Origin: Kryptolebias marmoratus
Lineage: Eukaryota > Chordata > Actinopteri > Cyprinodontiformes > Rivulidae
Direction: 5' to 3'
Assembly: GCF_001649575.2 (NCBI RefSeq)
Contig: NC_051435.1
Coordinates: 11,131,896 to 11,195,895, forward strand
Length of the DNA: 64,000 nt
Part shown: positions 51,441 through 64,000 of the stretch, in pieces
Layout: each line of letters starts with the position of its first letter
Numbering within the stretch: the first letter of the stretch is position 1
Made by a program: the position numbers and the translations under genes
The notes under the pieces: model-generated
The model's input: only the letters and a program-made list of their open reading frames with translations
Told to the model about the DNA's origin: nothing
The model's database searches: none

Positions 51441-53217
51441 TGAGTACAACCACTGTGTTATTTTTGTCTTTGTGTGTCTGCATGTGTTTGCATTCGAATG
51501 CTACTAATTCTGATTATTGCATAACGTAGTTTCAGAGCAGGACTGGCAATACTGTTTGGTGTGAAATCGGTAGGCCAGAGGAACTGATATCTTTGACAGA
51601 CTGTGCTTTGTCTGTGTCTGATGTACACGAGTTATGTTGTCAAAATGGCAACATAAAGAATGGCAACAGGAATCAGGCTGCACAGAGCAGCAGGGCAGCT
51701 TTTCAGAAAGAAACATAAATGGTTGTTTGTTTACACAGTTTTTCACTTGTCATTTTCTCAAGAACTATCCCCCCCCCAAATATTTTTATTTGATCCGAAC
51801 CAGGTTTCTTCAAGCAAACATCTTAGTGCACAGAATCAGTTGTATAGAGTCATCGTCGCAGCAGAAGCCACTTCACATTCATACATGAGTGCAACTGAAT
51901 TAAAAAGTGTAGTTCTCTGCCAATATAAGAAACATCACTTAGCACACAGAAGGAGGCCTTTCGGATTACTCATGAGTTAAAATAAGAACGATTTCTGTGT
52001 AAATAACACCCACCAACAGAAAGCGTCTTGCAAGCTTTGGATTATAAAGAAGTGTCAAATTTAGCAACAGCATAAAGTACAATAAACATTTATTTTAAAT
52101 GAAATCTAAATCAGTTAAGTTGAAGTGGATTGTAATGAATCCAATTATATTTCAATCCAATGCCATCAGATTTTAATTAATTTCTACTTATGTACAGGCC
52201 AATTAGAATCTAACTCAATGCATTCAGTAAATTAGCGCTCCTACATCATGGCTTGCTTGAGCTGACAATACGCTTTAACAAAAAAACATTTTATGCCCAA
52301 CCTTGAACTCAGAGTGAGTGCATCCACTTTCTAAACCAGAACTTGTCTGAAAAGAGAAAGCTGAAAACTAAAAGCTCTGCTCTTAATCTGCTTTTAGAAA
52401 TTCCAAGAACCACAAGTAAACCTGCAGTTTGAGGCATGATGAAGGTTAGTCATTAAAAGTTTCATAACAGGAGGAACAGAATTTAAGAATTATCATCTAT
52501 CAAGACAGAAACTGTTATCCCACCAACTCCATTTAAAAGGCACCTTTTTCTACTTCTCTGATTTAAGCTTTTCAATTTCTAAAAAAAATTGTTCTATTAA
52601 GGTAAATCAATAACAAAGTATTTTGATCACTATAGAAATCAATTTCTTCAGCTGTAGATGGTTCTTGTTGCTCCTATTCAATCAAACACTTCATTATATT
52701 GGTTCAAGCTGAACTGAACATGTGGAAACCAGGCAGGGAGAAAGTTTGGGCTATTAGTGAGGGTTGAAGGTGTGTAGCAGTAAAGGGGTGCACTGAATTT
52801 CTAACACCATGAAAAAAAAGGAAAAACTGTTCTATATGAAATACAATTATTTTTACAATTTCTATAAGCCAGATGGAAATACATCTAAGTTGTAGTTTGT
52901 TTGCATAGCTTTGGAAATGTCCATATATGTGCACTGGACACATGATGTTTGAAAAGTTATTGCACTTTTCTTGAACTTCTTACCACTTTCTGTACGTCTT
53001 AGTGTGATGAGTCAGCGGTGATTGAGAACCCGGTGCCAAGTGAAGGGCCTGTAGGATCGATTCTTTACGCAACCGCAGGAATTGAGATGGATGGGAAGAA
53101 ATGAGCCAAAAAAAAATGTGAGATCTGGTGTCAGGCAATTATTCTTAGGGGGGCATTTCTGCCCTTTTGAGGATCCTGTCCTGGATCACAAGGAGCATGT
53201 TCTAATAGAGAAGTGAG

Positions 53218-53237
53218 TTTTATTTATTTATTTATTT
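53218..53237. repeat. (TTTA)n simple repeat
   Basis: About five units of TTTA are present in gene-free DNA. Confidence 0.85.
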
Positions 53238-53249
53238 GTGCATTCATTC

Positions 53250-53770
53250 AAACATTTGCAGTGCCAAAGCATACATTTGACAAAATGTCACATAGTGTCA
53301 GTATAATTTCACCAAGCGTGAGTGGCTTTTCATTGTAATGTCGCACTGCCAGAAAAACAATGAGCACAATCAGGCCAACATGGCTGATTTTAATAGAGGA
53401 AAAAGTAAAAAAAAGGCATGATTCGGAGCTTGTTGGAGCCAAACATATTGTATTCCAACAATAAAAAGCTGCGGATGAAAATGAATGACAGGGAATCCAT
53501 GAGTACTCTTACGAATAAGAACGTGCACATTGCTAAACCCTCATTTGGCTTCATAGATTGTGCTGAAAGATCATATATGAAATGGACCATGCAGAATATA
53601 AGAGCTGTAGATTGACAGTTTTTAAATCAGTCAGCTCGACTGGCAGCGTGGCGCCACTATTTCTTCATAATGAAACCATCTGAACACTTTGGTGATGCTC
53701 AGGAGCAGTGAATTATTTTCATCAGGGTGGCTGGCTTTATGATTTATTTCTAATCTGACACTGAAAAGTA
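53250..53770. other. Candidate conserved noncoding element cluster
   Basis: The sequence is unique, with many homeodomain, SOX and MEF2-like words (AACAATGAGC, ATTCCAACAATAAAAAG, TGGCGCCACTA, CTTCATAATGAAACC) and no repeat. Both strands have short open frames lacking any family signature. Weak call. Confidence 0.25.
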
Positions 53771-56700
53771 TAGAGATAATGATAATACTAATATATGTAT
53801 AAATTTCAACACATAGCATTGGGGAAATAGTTTTCTTGTTGGTGTAAAACCTGTGATTTCACGTGCGGTTGATTTTGTAATTAAAGATCAACATTAACCT
53901 AATTCACACTCAGGATGTTTATCTTTTCGATTCAGTAATCAGCATCTATAAGAAGTAAAAATTCAGATTAATTATTTTCTGATATGTGCAGCTGTGATTA
54001 CATTCCCTACAAATTATGCAAAAAAAAAAAGTCTAGCTGTAAAAGAAATCATGCAGCAACTGTATTTTACCACAAGATGGCTGGTAGCTCCCCACAGAAG
54101 TCATCGGAAGACATTTGCTTCTGCCTGACAAGAAGACTTGACTGATCACCAAAAATAAACTAATGTCTCCCTTCAGTGGATCAGCTGGTTTGATCATCCA
54201 TATGTTTTAAATATTGCCAACCAGTTACAAAGAAGACCCCCACTTTACCCACAACTCGATAAATAAATAAAATAGATGAAATCAAATTAAACATCCGCTT
54301 CTAAAAACCATGAATAAAACATTCCGAGTGAGTCTAAAGTAAACCTTTTGAATCCTCTTCACACTAATGTGAGTTTTATTTAATATACTTACACCACAAG
54401 ATATTTTTGTACTGCAGCAAAGATTAATTTATTTTGATGCACTTTGCATAATGGGTACTTGCATTTAGCAAACAATTTTAGCTAACATAAATCATTATAG
54501 GAAGTCAGATAATTGACTTAGGAAGAGAAATCTGACTTGTGAGTATCTTGGCTCCAACCACTGCAGATTAGGAGAGAAGCTTTCACTACAGCTGAATGCT
54601 GCATGAAATTAAAGCCTAGTGTGACGGTTGCATTAATTAATGAGTCTCAACCTGTTAAATATCAGCTGGGATGTATTTATAACATTAAACCTTACTTTTA
54701 CTTCAGTTTAACATCTTTAATTAAGGAATTAAGGTTTAATTGAACCCATTTTTCTTTCTTTAAGGAAACTTGTATCTTTAAGTGAACAAACATTACCGTT
54801 ACTGCTGAGTCTGATAAACACTGAAAAAAAAAAATACTTAACTCAGTTTTGGAGAATCTAATAATATTGTTCTTTTTAAATAAATGTATAAAGCTCCCCG
54901 TGAGCACAACCACTTTATTGCTGAAGTGCGGCTGAAATAAACACGCTGACAAATTGAAGGGATGCGAGCTGCTTGGTCTTTCAACAGCTTGTAGAAGAGA
55001 AATGATTGCAGCGATTTGGAACAAAGCTGTCTAAATAGATTTCCAAGGTTGAAAAGTGTAAAACGGGCAGATTTTGTAGGAGAGGACTGGGAATGAACTC
55101 TGTCAAAGAAAACCTTTACTTTAGTGAATCTGCAGTAAACAGTCTTTGAAAACTGCAGTCAAACACGGTAAATTATTTAAAAAAATAAAAAATACAAAGC
55201 TTTACAAAGTACATGAGTCACATTTTTTCTCTCTCTTAGAGTTTTCATTTCATATTCTTTAAAGTTAGGTTTCGAAGACGTCCTCATTAAGGTCAACAAA
55301 CATTTGGCTAATTTGTAACAAGGATTCAATTGACCAGGGTGAACATTTTATTGATCTAGGTCAACCTCCTTTGAGTCATGCTGCTTGGTCTTTTGTCACT
55401 TGAGACAGATATTTTTAGGTGCTTTTTGAATTTCCGTCATGGCTCCTGGTGCCAAGATTGGGTGTCAGGAAGGCTATGTCACAGGACAAGCAGATGCTAA
55501 ATTTATGCCCTGTTGCTATGAATGGTGGTGATGCTTTTTTACAAACCGATTATGTCATTGTCTCAGCAGCTTATTCCACACACGTTATTCCCGAGAAGGC
55601 ATCTGAGCAGCAGTTTAGGTGAAGCATTTTAGTTATTCTTGGGCAATTTTTTCAGCTCCGCTACCAGGGTGTACATGAACTCTTTTCCCTTTGGGCAGAA
55701 TTTCTCAGGAGTTTTTTTTTTTTGATATAACAAGATTAGTAGATCAAGAAATACAGTCTTAAGTAATTAGGATATAGGTTCCTAGTGAATGTATTGCAGA
55801 AACTCAACACCATAATTGATGAAGCGCAGTGGGTGAAAGGAAAAGAAGTCATGTATAGTATTTGCCACAGCCCTGTTTTCATAGAAAACACATGCCTGAC
55901 AGTTTACTGATGTCCCTCCTCTCTTACAGCAGCTCAGATTTAAGTTTGACTGCAATATTTATATCCCCGGTTATGTTTTTCTGTGTTGAACAGAGCAGCT
56001 CAGAATTATCTTTAAATATGTGGAATATTAATTCAAAAGAAACCAGGCCAATCTTTTGAAGATGCTATAAAATCTTGTTGTGGAATCCAAAGATCTAATT
56101 ATAATGAGATTTAACATATTCTATCAATGGTTGTCTGTTTAGTTTGCTTTTTTCTGGTGTCAGTCTTAAACAGAAGGGTTCTTTTTAAAAAATGTGTTTT
56201 ATCTGCAGATTTAACAGTGGTAAACAATTAATCAATATAAAATACAAGGCTTTGGAAAGCGTATTAGTCACAGTTTTTAAAAATCCCTTTGTAGCTTTTT
56301 AATTCCACGTTTTTTGACATTAGGTCTTCAAGACATCTTAGATCTGGTCGATAAACGCTTGACGAATCTGTGACAAATATTCAATAATCTTCATTATTCC
56401 TAGTATTTATTATTACTTTATTACTTTGTACATATTTTAATGCACATAAATGTGCTTAATATTTAGTACTTACAGTGTTTTGTCTTTTTCTTTATGGATA
56501 GAAGTCCCTGTTTTGCAATCTCATTGCCTTAATTCAACAAACACATGGAAATAATTCAAATGTTGTGTTACAATCTCTATATATGTTAACCCTGAGCAGG
56601 AGAGAGTGCTAAAAACACCAGTTTTTGCATTGATTGTGTGAGTTTTGCTGTTGCTGTGATTACTTTTTATGTTGTTAACTGGAGCGTGTGAAGAAGATTT

Positions 56701-57584
56701 GGTAAAGTGTGCTGCGGGCAGACTTTACTTATGAGAGGAAACGTGAAACCAAAACAAGTTAAACTTCACGACTGAATTTCCAATCTTAATCATATATTCA
56801 TTTAGACATGGTAACATATACTGGTTGAACTTGAATTTTTAGCGTTGCTCCAGAGGTTGAATCCAAAATGTAATGTGCACAAAATTTTTTTTAAGTAAAA
56901 CAAACCTGTGAAATTATCACAATTGTCAAAAATACACAGAGATTTCTGTTGTGCTGCTGACCTTTAGTCAGGCTTTTTGCTGTCCATTCCCTGTAACAGT
57001 TTTCAGAGGTGTGCTGCTAAGTTAATACACATTTCCCCGTAGGCGATGTCCTATTGATCTGTAGTCACAAGGCCCAGCATTCAACTGTACCAGTCTGGGA
57101 ATCCCTACTGTGGATCTTAAAGTGTTTCAGCATCACAGGGAGTGATTTTTTAGGACGGGTCAGCCTGTTTCTGTTGAAGTGAAATCAACTAAAAGCTTTG
57201 TGTGCTGCTTTCTCCTCACTCTCCTTATGAAACCTGTAGTAATCTAACTTATTCCTATTTCACACAAGCACTGGTTGATATAAAAACACAAAACATATGC
57301 TTTCTTGCACACTCTCATGAAAAAGAAGAAAAAGAAAAAAAAAAAAGAAGAAGAGGGGAACTGATCTGAAACTGGCTGCACTCGACTGACGGCCTGGAAC
57401 GATGCTTTTGTTCTCGGTGGTGGGAGCTCTGACAGCTGGCAGGAGGCAAGACAACTGAGCTCAGTGTGAGTGTCGGGTCATTTTTTACACCTTCCAGTGA
57501 TTTTGGTGTTCTTTAATAACTGCAGTATGAAGTCAAAATGTAAGAAAACTAAAGGATTTGAATAATCTCAGAAACTATGTGAAA

Positions 57585-58072
57585 GAAGATCTGTTGGACA
57601 AGAGTTCTATGGAAAGGTTATGAGCAATTAATATCTTATCTGTCGTAGATAACTCTTTGCTCAACCTCAGTTTGAAGAGAATGAGATTAGTTCTGACTGG
57701 ATTGATGGGCTTATGGCTAGTCCACGTGGAGCCAAAACCAAAGTGGAATGTTCTCATATGAAAACATTTCCTAACTCGAAAGTTTCTTAGCAATTCACAC
57801 AGACACATTTGTTTACTACAAACTTATTCTGACCAGTATATTACGATACTCATGCTTTAAGTATCTTACACTGCACATGCTACAGCTAGCTGCTGCTGCT
57901 ATTTGTACTGATAAATGCAATCTTTTGTAAAAAACCATGAAAGTGACAGCTGTGTGAGGGATTTTAAAACGGCTCTTTTTTTTCCACAATTGAGGTTGTT
58001 CAAAGAGCTAAAATAGGTAAAATGTTAAATTTTCAAAACTCCACTTTAAAAGATCTGAACTATCACTTTTTG
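57585..58072. mobile_element. Foldback element, copy C
   Basis: The left side carries TTCTATGGAAAGGTTATGAG and ATCTTATCTGTCGTAGATAA. The right end carries CAAAGAGCTAAAATAGGTAA and CCACTTTAAAAGATCTGAAC, the reverse complement of the other end's pattern (compare copy B's AGTGGTAGTTCAGCTCTTCT). At about 490 bp it is the longest copy of the family seen at 37021 and 42320. Confidence 0.55.
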
Positions 58073-58825
58073 TAAATTAATCCACATTTTTCTCAACTTT
58101 TTTGACTGAATTTTTTTCTCTGTTGGTCTTTATACTGGGAGAGAAAAGACTTAACCAGTGCTAAATTACTAAATTACAGCTATCCCTTTGTATATAACAA
58201 TGTAGTATTTCTGCAGAAAAATCCCTCAAAATCTAAAATTTAAGACATTTTCAGTATTTTTTTATTGCCTCCTAGAAGGATAACAAAGGCTGAAAGATAA
58301 CACACAGTCAGTTGCACATGAAATGATGAAAGATTAGATAAGAGCTGCTAAATCAGAATTTCTTCTGTACGAGATTCACACATGAGCGGCCTGTACAACA
58401 ATCCTCCAGTGGGATCCTTTGTCTCCAGGCCAGCTTTAGACAGACGGTAATGAGAGCTTTCTCAGAAATCCCTCTGTCTTCAGCATCTTTTGAGGCACAA
58501 ACTCTTTCAGCTCAGTCTGGCTGTGAGACGAACAGTGAGCGGTAACAGCTGTGAGTCTGGGGGGACAAATCTGTTAACTCTCATCATAGCACCGTGCTCC
58601 TGTTGACAGCATAAAGTGTATGAGTCTGAAGTGCCACAACGCCTGTTAAAACAAAAGGTGTTGCTGTTTAAAAATGTTATAGAAGCAATCATTTTTATTT
58701 TTTATTAACGCAGTGGGTCAAATTATGCTTAGTTATAGGCTGACTCCTCTGTTACCTTATCTTAAAACTCAAAAACAAAAGAAAAGCCAAACTTGACATG
58801 AAATGATGGGAATCAGAATGAGAGT

Positions 58826-59100
58826 TTACATCAGCTGGCCACATCATTATGACCACCTGCTTAATATTAGGTAAGTCCTCCGTTCACTTCCCAAGCAACT
58901 CTGATATGGAGGCATCATGAACAACAAACATTTTGGTGTGTGCAAAATTGTCTGGTACAAGGATTAGATCATTTGAGTCTCAAGGATTATGGGGTTTCTG
59001 TGGACTCCCACCGAAGCCTTCCAATCTCATCAGACGGGGATCTGGGGGAGTTTAGAGGCTATTTGAACCCGTCAGACTCATTACTGCGTTCTTTGACTCA
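58826..59100. repeat. Teleost dispersed repeat (CACATCATTATGACCACCTG type)
   Basis: The opening words GGCCACATCATTATGACCAC and CTTAATATTAGGTAAGTCC, and later GGGATCTGGGGGAGTTTAGA, match a repeat I recognise from many fish genomes. The copy is diverged and non-coding. The parent transposon is uncertain. Confidence 0.55.
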
Positions 59101-60649
59101 CACCATCGGCAGCTCTGCTAGGCTGTCCCGATTTGTCTGGGAAAACTCTAGGAGCAGTGTAATTTTATCCGTCAGTATTTATAATATGTTGAAGTATGTT
59201 CAGTGAAAATTCAGAGGAACCTAGGACTGAATTTGTAAAATACTGTATAAATCTACAAAGATAATTACAGATTTACTCCTGCAATAGTGACAAGTACACA
59301 TCTGCATCGCACTGATTCTCTTTTCAGTGAACATTAAAATTGGGTTTTTGGTTTTCCTGGGTTGTAAACGGCCTATATTCACTGATTTAATGATCTTCTT
59401 GGAAACCACCCTAACAGCCGCCAGTGATCCAACACCAAACTAAATATATCTGGGACAAACTTAGAGTCTGGAAAGCTTCAACTGCTGCCTAAATACTGGA
59501 AACTACTTCATGCTCAAAATGAACATCTGAACTGCGGGCAGCAGCATGCAGCACTTTAATGTGAATAAAAGTGTTGGCAAATAATTTCTGTATTCATACC
59601 CCAAGCATATCATCTGTATTAGTTTGGGGAACAGATATGAGACCACAATAACAATTTGAAAGTGAGCGAAGATACCATGAAATTAGCTAGAAAAGACTTG
59701 TTTTAAGCTGACAGATGAGACTTGGTGAAACTGCAGTTCAGCACATGTAATGTTTTGGTCGAAAGGCTTATCTTTTTTTTGGGAAAGCTCTTTGGCACAT
59801 GTCCAAAACAAAAATGTGGTTTTATTTTAGGCTTTTCCTTAATTTTTCCAAAGAAGCAGCAGAGGGAGAACTTTTGAGGTCTAATTTGATTTGCAAACTA
59901 TTCAAAAACCAAAGAAAATATATTTCTGAACCCTGTGGTGCTGATTAACAGCTTAGCAATTTATCGTTCCCAGTATCCCCTGAGAGAATTTACATTTATA
60001 TAAAAATGTGCATATTATCATCTATGAAAGAAATATTCTCTATGTGGGTTTAATACTGTCTGCTTGATGGTAATTTATGTACAAATTTAAAATTAGATTC
60101 TCCTACAATATCAGATTTTCATTAAGACTTTTCCTAAACTTCTCAAATGACAACTCTATTAAATATGAGACAAGATCATGAAATTTGTAGGTCTAAAATC
60201 TAAAAAGGGAAACAGTTTGAATGTGTGCATTGATTCAAACCCTCAAGTCTCAGCTGTAGTTTGTGCTTAGCACTGCTGAGTAAATGCTAACATGCCTAAC
60301 TAAGCTGGGAAGGACTCTAAACAAAATCTTCTGCATGTTGGGGTTCAGAGCACTGTCACTGTGATCATTTCCACTAATGATCATATGGAACTAATGCTGC
60401 AGTAAGTACCCTCTCAGATGTGCTTGTATGGCTGCAGACTGAATAAACAACTGATTCTATAAACTTGAATGTTGTTTTTATTGTCCATATGTTTTCCTCA
60501 TAGTGCCTCCAAGGAGAAACGGTGGACTCTATTGACTGGTTTGTGTACAGTGTGTCTGCAATAAATTCTTAGAATGTTTTCTGTGGACAACAGCTGGGCT
60601 TGTTAAAGATAATGACCTGCTGATAATGAGCGAACAGCTTCGTCTCATA

Positions 60650-62770
60650 TTTGACCGTGTCTTATTTCTTCTTCTTTTTCTTTCGGCTGTTCCCTCTTCA
60701 GGGGGCACTGCAGTGAGTCATCCTCCTCCATCTAACTCTGTCTTCTGTGTCCTCTGTCTTCACTCCAGCTACCTCCATGACCTCTCTGACTGCATCCATA
60801 TATCTCTTCTTTGTCTCTTTCCAGACAGCTGCATCTCTAATGTCCTTCTACCAATATCCAAACCATCTCAGTCTGGTTTCTCTAACTTTATCTCCCAGTC
60901 GTTCAACCTGAGCTGTACCTCTGATGTCCTCATTCCTAATCCTGTCCATCCTCGTCCCTCCCAAGGAGAACCTCAATATCTTCAGCTCTGCCACTTTCAG
61001 TTCTGTCTCCTTCCTTTTTGTCAGTCTCCAAACCATACAGCATAGCAGGTCTCACCACTGTCTTATAAACCTTTAATTTGACCTTTTCTGCCACCCTTTT
61101 TTTCACAAATCACTCCTCTTCACCACACTCCCCATATTCAAGGAGAGTTGACCTTAAGTATTTGATGGCCTGCCCCTTTGTGACCTCTGATCCTTGTAGC
61201 CTCACTGTTCCACCTGCCTCCCTCTCGTTCACACATGTACTGTGTCTTGCTATGGCTGACTTCCATTCCTTTCCTTTAAAGTGAATACCTCTCCAAGTTC
61301 TGAATACCTCTCCAAGTTCTCACCATCTGTTGCCTGTTCTGATCACAGTACATGGGGATTCCCATCACACTTTCTCCTCTCTTGTTAGAACATTACCATT
61401 TCCATCTTTAAACAAGACTAACCTGCTGCATATCCTTTCCAGCCTGATCCCTCTGTCTTGCCAGTTGATACAACTCCTTCTCTCCCTCCTTAGTGTCCAG
61501 CCTGTTGTACAACTCCTCATACATCTTCTGTTTTGCCTTTGCTACCTGCCTCTTCGCCTATGTTGCATCTCTCTATATTCCTGTCTGCCCTTTTCAGTCC
61601 TTTCCCTGTCTCATTTCTTCCTGGCAAATCTCTTACTTTGGATAACATCCTGCACTTCACAATTCCACCACCAGGTTTCCTTATCATCATTTCTCTATCC
61701 AAAAGACACACCAAGTACCTTGTCTCTCTAATCATGATTGCTGTAGTAGCCCAGTCATCTGGGAGATCTTTCTTACCACCCAGAGCCTTTAACAACTCAT
61801 TTCTTAATTCCTCACAACATTCTTCCTTCCTCAACTTCCACCACGTCCTTTTCTCCATCTTTAATCTTTTTCTCTTTTTCACCACAACAGTTATCCTACA
61901 CGCCACCATCCAATGCTGTCTGGCCACGTTCTCCCCTGCCACAATCTTACAATCCACAATGTCCCTCAGGTTACCTCGTCCACATAGAAGGTATTATATC
62001 TGGGTACTCCTGCCTCCACTCTACAGCCATTTCCATCCTCTTGGCAAAATCCACCACCTTCTGTCCTTCCTGGTTCCTTTCCTTGATACTAAACCTCCCC
62101 ATCACTTCCTCATCTCCTCTGTTTCCTTCACCAACATGTCCATTCAGATCTGCTCCAGTCACCACTCTCTCCTCCCTGAGAATACTCTCTATCACTTCAT
62201 CGAGATCCTTCCAGCATTTCTCTTTCTCTTCTACATCACATCCAGCCTGTGGAGCAGAACCACTGACATCATTCAGCATCAGACCTTCTACTTCTACCTT
62301 CAGGCACATCGACTACATTCCTTGCTAACTCCTCCTCTTGGATCACCCCAACTCCATTTCTCTTCATATCCACACCATGGTAAAACAGCTTCAACCCTGC
62401 CCCAATGCTGTGAGCCTTGCTGCCCTTCCACACATAATACATCTACCTTCCTCCTCTGCATCATGTCAGCCAGCTCTCTACCTTTGCCTTTCATTTTCCC
62501 TACATTTAGAGTTGCTACCCTCAGTCCTACACTTCCTGGCATGTTTCCTGCCGGCACCCTGTCTATCAGCAGCACCGGTGACAGCCGTTGTTAACCTGGG
62601 TTTTGACTGATCCGGTATGGTGTCGCTTGGATGAGCTCGCATGTTTGTTTTGGCAAAAGGGTTTTACGTCAGATGCCCTTCCTGACACAACCCTTACCAT
62701 TTACCAGGGCTTGGGACCAGCGCAAGAGATATACTGGCTTTTGCTCCCTAATGGCTGGTTTATATTTGCC
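60650..62770 (-). mobile_element. Decayed RTE-like LINE with internal deletion
   Basis: On the - strand, broken frames encode a non-LTR element. First comes the start of an apurinic-type endonuclease (ATLNVGKMKGKGRELADMM, 62300-62575), then its middle (EERVVTGADLNGHVGEGNRG, 61971-62309), its end and linker (LPDDWATTAIMIRET, 61517-61957), and finally the C-terminal piece ([20 protein letters not shown], 60848-61036). The reverse-transcriptase core expected between the last two is mostly missing. The 3' end (GGGAACAGCCGAAAG on -) lies near 60690, as in the intronic copy at 7150. Stops and frameshifts make it inactive. A 19-bp tandem duplication lies within it at 61282-61319. Confidence 0.85.
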
Positions 62771-64000
62771 TGTGCCTGTCTGCAGTAATTGTGTGTCTTG
62801 AACAACGTTGTTTTTTTTCCACGCTCTCTTACTGCACTTGTTTTCATTCAGTTTGCTGAATTAAAATTTTCCACTCTCAGTTCCATTTTACGAGCCTCTT
62901 TATGCAAACTAATCTTTTCATTTTTTTTCCTCCTCTGATAAGCTTGGTAAGTGTGTGACTGCCATCAGTGCTGAGAGGTGCCCTGCGGGCAAAAGCACAG
63001 AGTAATACTCGGAGCAAAGACCAGCATGGAGAACAGTCGCTAAACGTAACAAAGCTGTTACTCTGTATGAAACCACAGAATCCAGGCCCTTTTAAATTTA
63101 GTATAGCATTAGCTTCTCACATCTGAGTTCCTAGTTTAGGATTTAATGAAGTTTTACATCTATTTTCATGTATTAAATATGTTATGTACACCTACTCTGG
63201 TAGTAATTACAAACTAAAGCAATAAGAAATGAAATAACAGAAAAACAGAACTATAAGTTGTCTAATTCATGTGATTTTGGAGGCAGTCATCATCCTAGCT
63301 GTGAATTCGGTTAAAGAAAACAAAATCTGCCTCCAAATAAAAGGCTTTTCTTTGTGTATGAATCCTTGTGTTTGCTGGTCTCACTTCCAACGTCATCCTG
63401 TAGACTTGTGGCTCATTGTCATGCACCCTGTGGCTCTATCTGCCTGCGGTCCACATGCAGTGCTCACTGATGTGAGCTACCCCAAAGACGCAACTAAAAA
63501 GAGAGTCAAAATGAAAACTGCTGGCTATATTTTCACTGAATTAAAAAAAAAATCATATGCCAACCAAGTTGCAAAATTAAATTACATTGCTCATATTGCA
63601 AAGGAACTATAGGGGTATATGTATATGTTTTCTGTGTTTGTATTTATGATATTGATAATTTATCATCTTCATTTTGCTTGTGACATTGTTTTATTGTTTT
63701 TCTCCTTTAATTATCAGGCAGACATGTCTGTCAGCCTTTGTGAAGGTGACGTTTTCTTTGTTTCTTCAGAAAACTAATTAAACGTTTTAAAGTAAACACC
63801 TCAGTCTCCTGCTTCAGGCTTGTTAGTTAGTAAATCAGCTGCTGAGACAAAGATCTCAAAGATATTTACAGCAACAACCTGCAGGGTTAAAAACTGAAAG
63901 AAAAAAAAGAGATGTACAGATTCCCTCTTTGACGCTCCGAGGCATCTGTTACCTTGCTGAAGGCAACGTATGAAAGTTACCTGGGAAGGAAAGAACATTT
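62771..64000. other. Gene-free right end
   Basis: No gene was recognised. Open frames at 63271-63612 (+) and 63801-63998 (-) are short and match no family I know. The sequence is AT-rich and unique as far as can be judged. Confidence 0.55.

Larger units (their letters stand above)
47400..60650. other. Gene-free region upstream of csrnp3
   Basis: No coding sequence is recognised. It holds a CTCF-like motif, an assembly gap inside a repeat, candidate conserved elements, a foldback repeat and other dispersed repeats. In mammals SCN2A lies beyond CSRNP3 in this direction, so an scn gene may follow outside the window, but no sodium-channel exon is visible here. Confidence 0.6.

Noticed and set aside
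58940..59206. 88-codon open frame
   Set aside because: It falls mostly inside a recognised dispersed fish repeat and shows no protein family signature.
61533..62594. 353-codon open frame on the + strand
   Set aside because: It is the antisense shadow of the RTE-like LINE, whose endonuclease and C-terminal phrases read on the - strand in this same interval.
63271..63612. 113-codon open frame near the right end
   Set aside because: It has no recognisable domain or codon bias, and AT-rich DNA yields frames of this length by chance.

Overview
The window is eukaryotic, from a ray-finned fish (teleost) nuclear genome. It has spliced genes with GT-AG introns, AT-rich introns and intergenic DNA, CA/GT microsatellites, and repeats I recognise from teleosts (an RTE-like LINE, a SINE/L2-type element ending in ATGG units, small foldback elements). 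I cannot name the species.

Three protein-coding genes could be rebuilt in full, and each splices to a continuous frame. ttc21b (IFT139) is on the + strand at 5783-17058, with 29 coding exons and 1318 aa. galnt3 (polypeptide GalNAc-transferase 3) is on the + strand at 18699-23666, with 10 coding exons and 624 aa. csrnp3 (cysteine/serine-rich nuclear protein 3) is on the - strand at 26728-31287, with 4 coding exons and 616 aa. Order and orientation match the mammalian TTC21B-GALNT3-CSRNP3 block beside the SCN sodium-channel genes, which supports orthology. ttc21b and galnt3 are tandem: the ttc21b poly(A) signal lies within about 100 bp of the GC-rich galnt3 leader region. galnt3 and csrnp3 converge tail to tail, with poly(A) signals about 180 bp apart and a CTCF-like site between them.

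Layout: 1-5590 is intergenic (poly(A)-like hexamers at the left end, an X-box-like palindrome at 2224, one possible conserved noncoding element). 5590-5782 is the ttc21b promoter (X-box and YY1-like motif). 5783-17430 is ttc21b, with a LINE fragment and a SINE-like copy in introns. 17480-18500 holds the galnt3 promoter and leader. 18656-24755 is galnt3. 24900-31305 holds the csrnp3 coding exons and long 3' UTR. 31306-47074 looks like csrnp3 intron 1, with repeats and possible conserved noncoding blocks. 47075-47400 is the likely csrnp3 first exon and promoter. 47400-64000 has no recognisable gene; it holds a second CTCF-like motif, an assembly gap at 49539-49806, more candidate noncoding elements, dispersed repeats, and a decayed RTE-like LINE on the - strand at about 60650-62770.

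The three genes do not form one pathway. ttc21b acts in ciliary retrograde transport, galnt3 starts mucin-type O-glycans in the Golgi, and csrnp3 is a presumed nuclear transcription factor. I found no unknown multi-gene system. The most interesting signals are regulatory: an apparent convergent CTCF pair around csrnp3, a 13-bp X-box 3.5 kb upstream of a ciliary gene, overlapping start choices in csrnp3, and an unnamed foldback repeat family with three copies.
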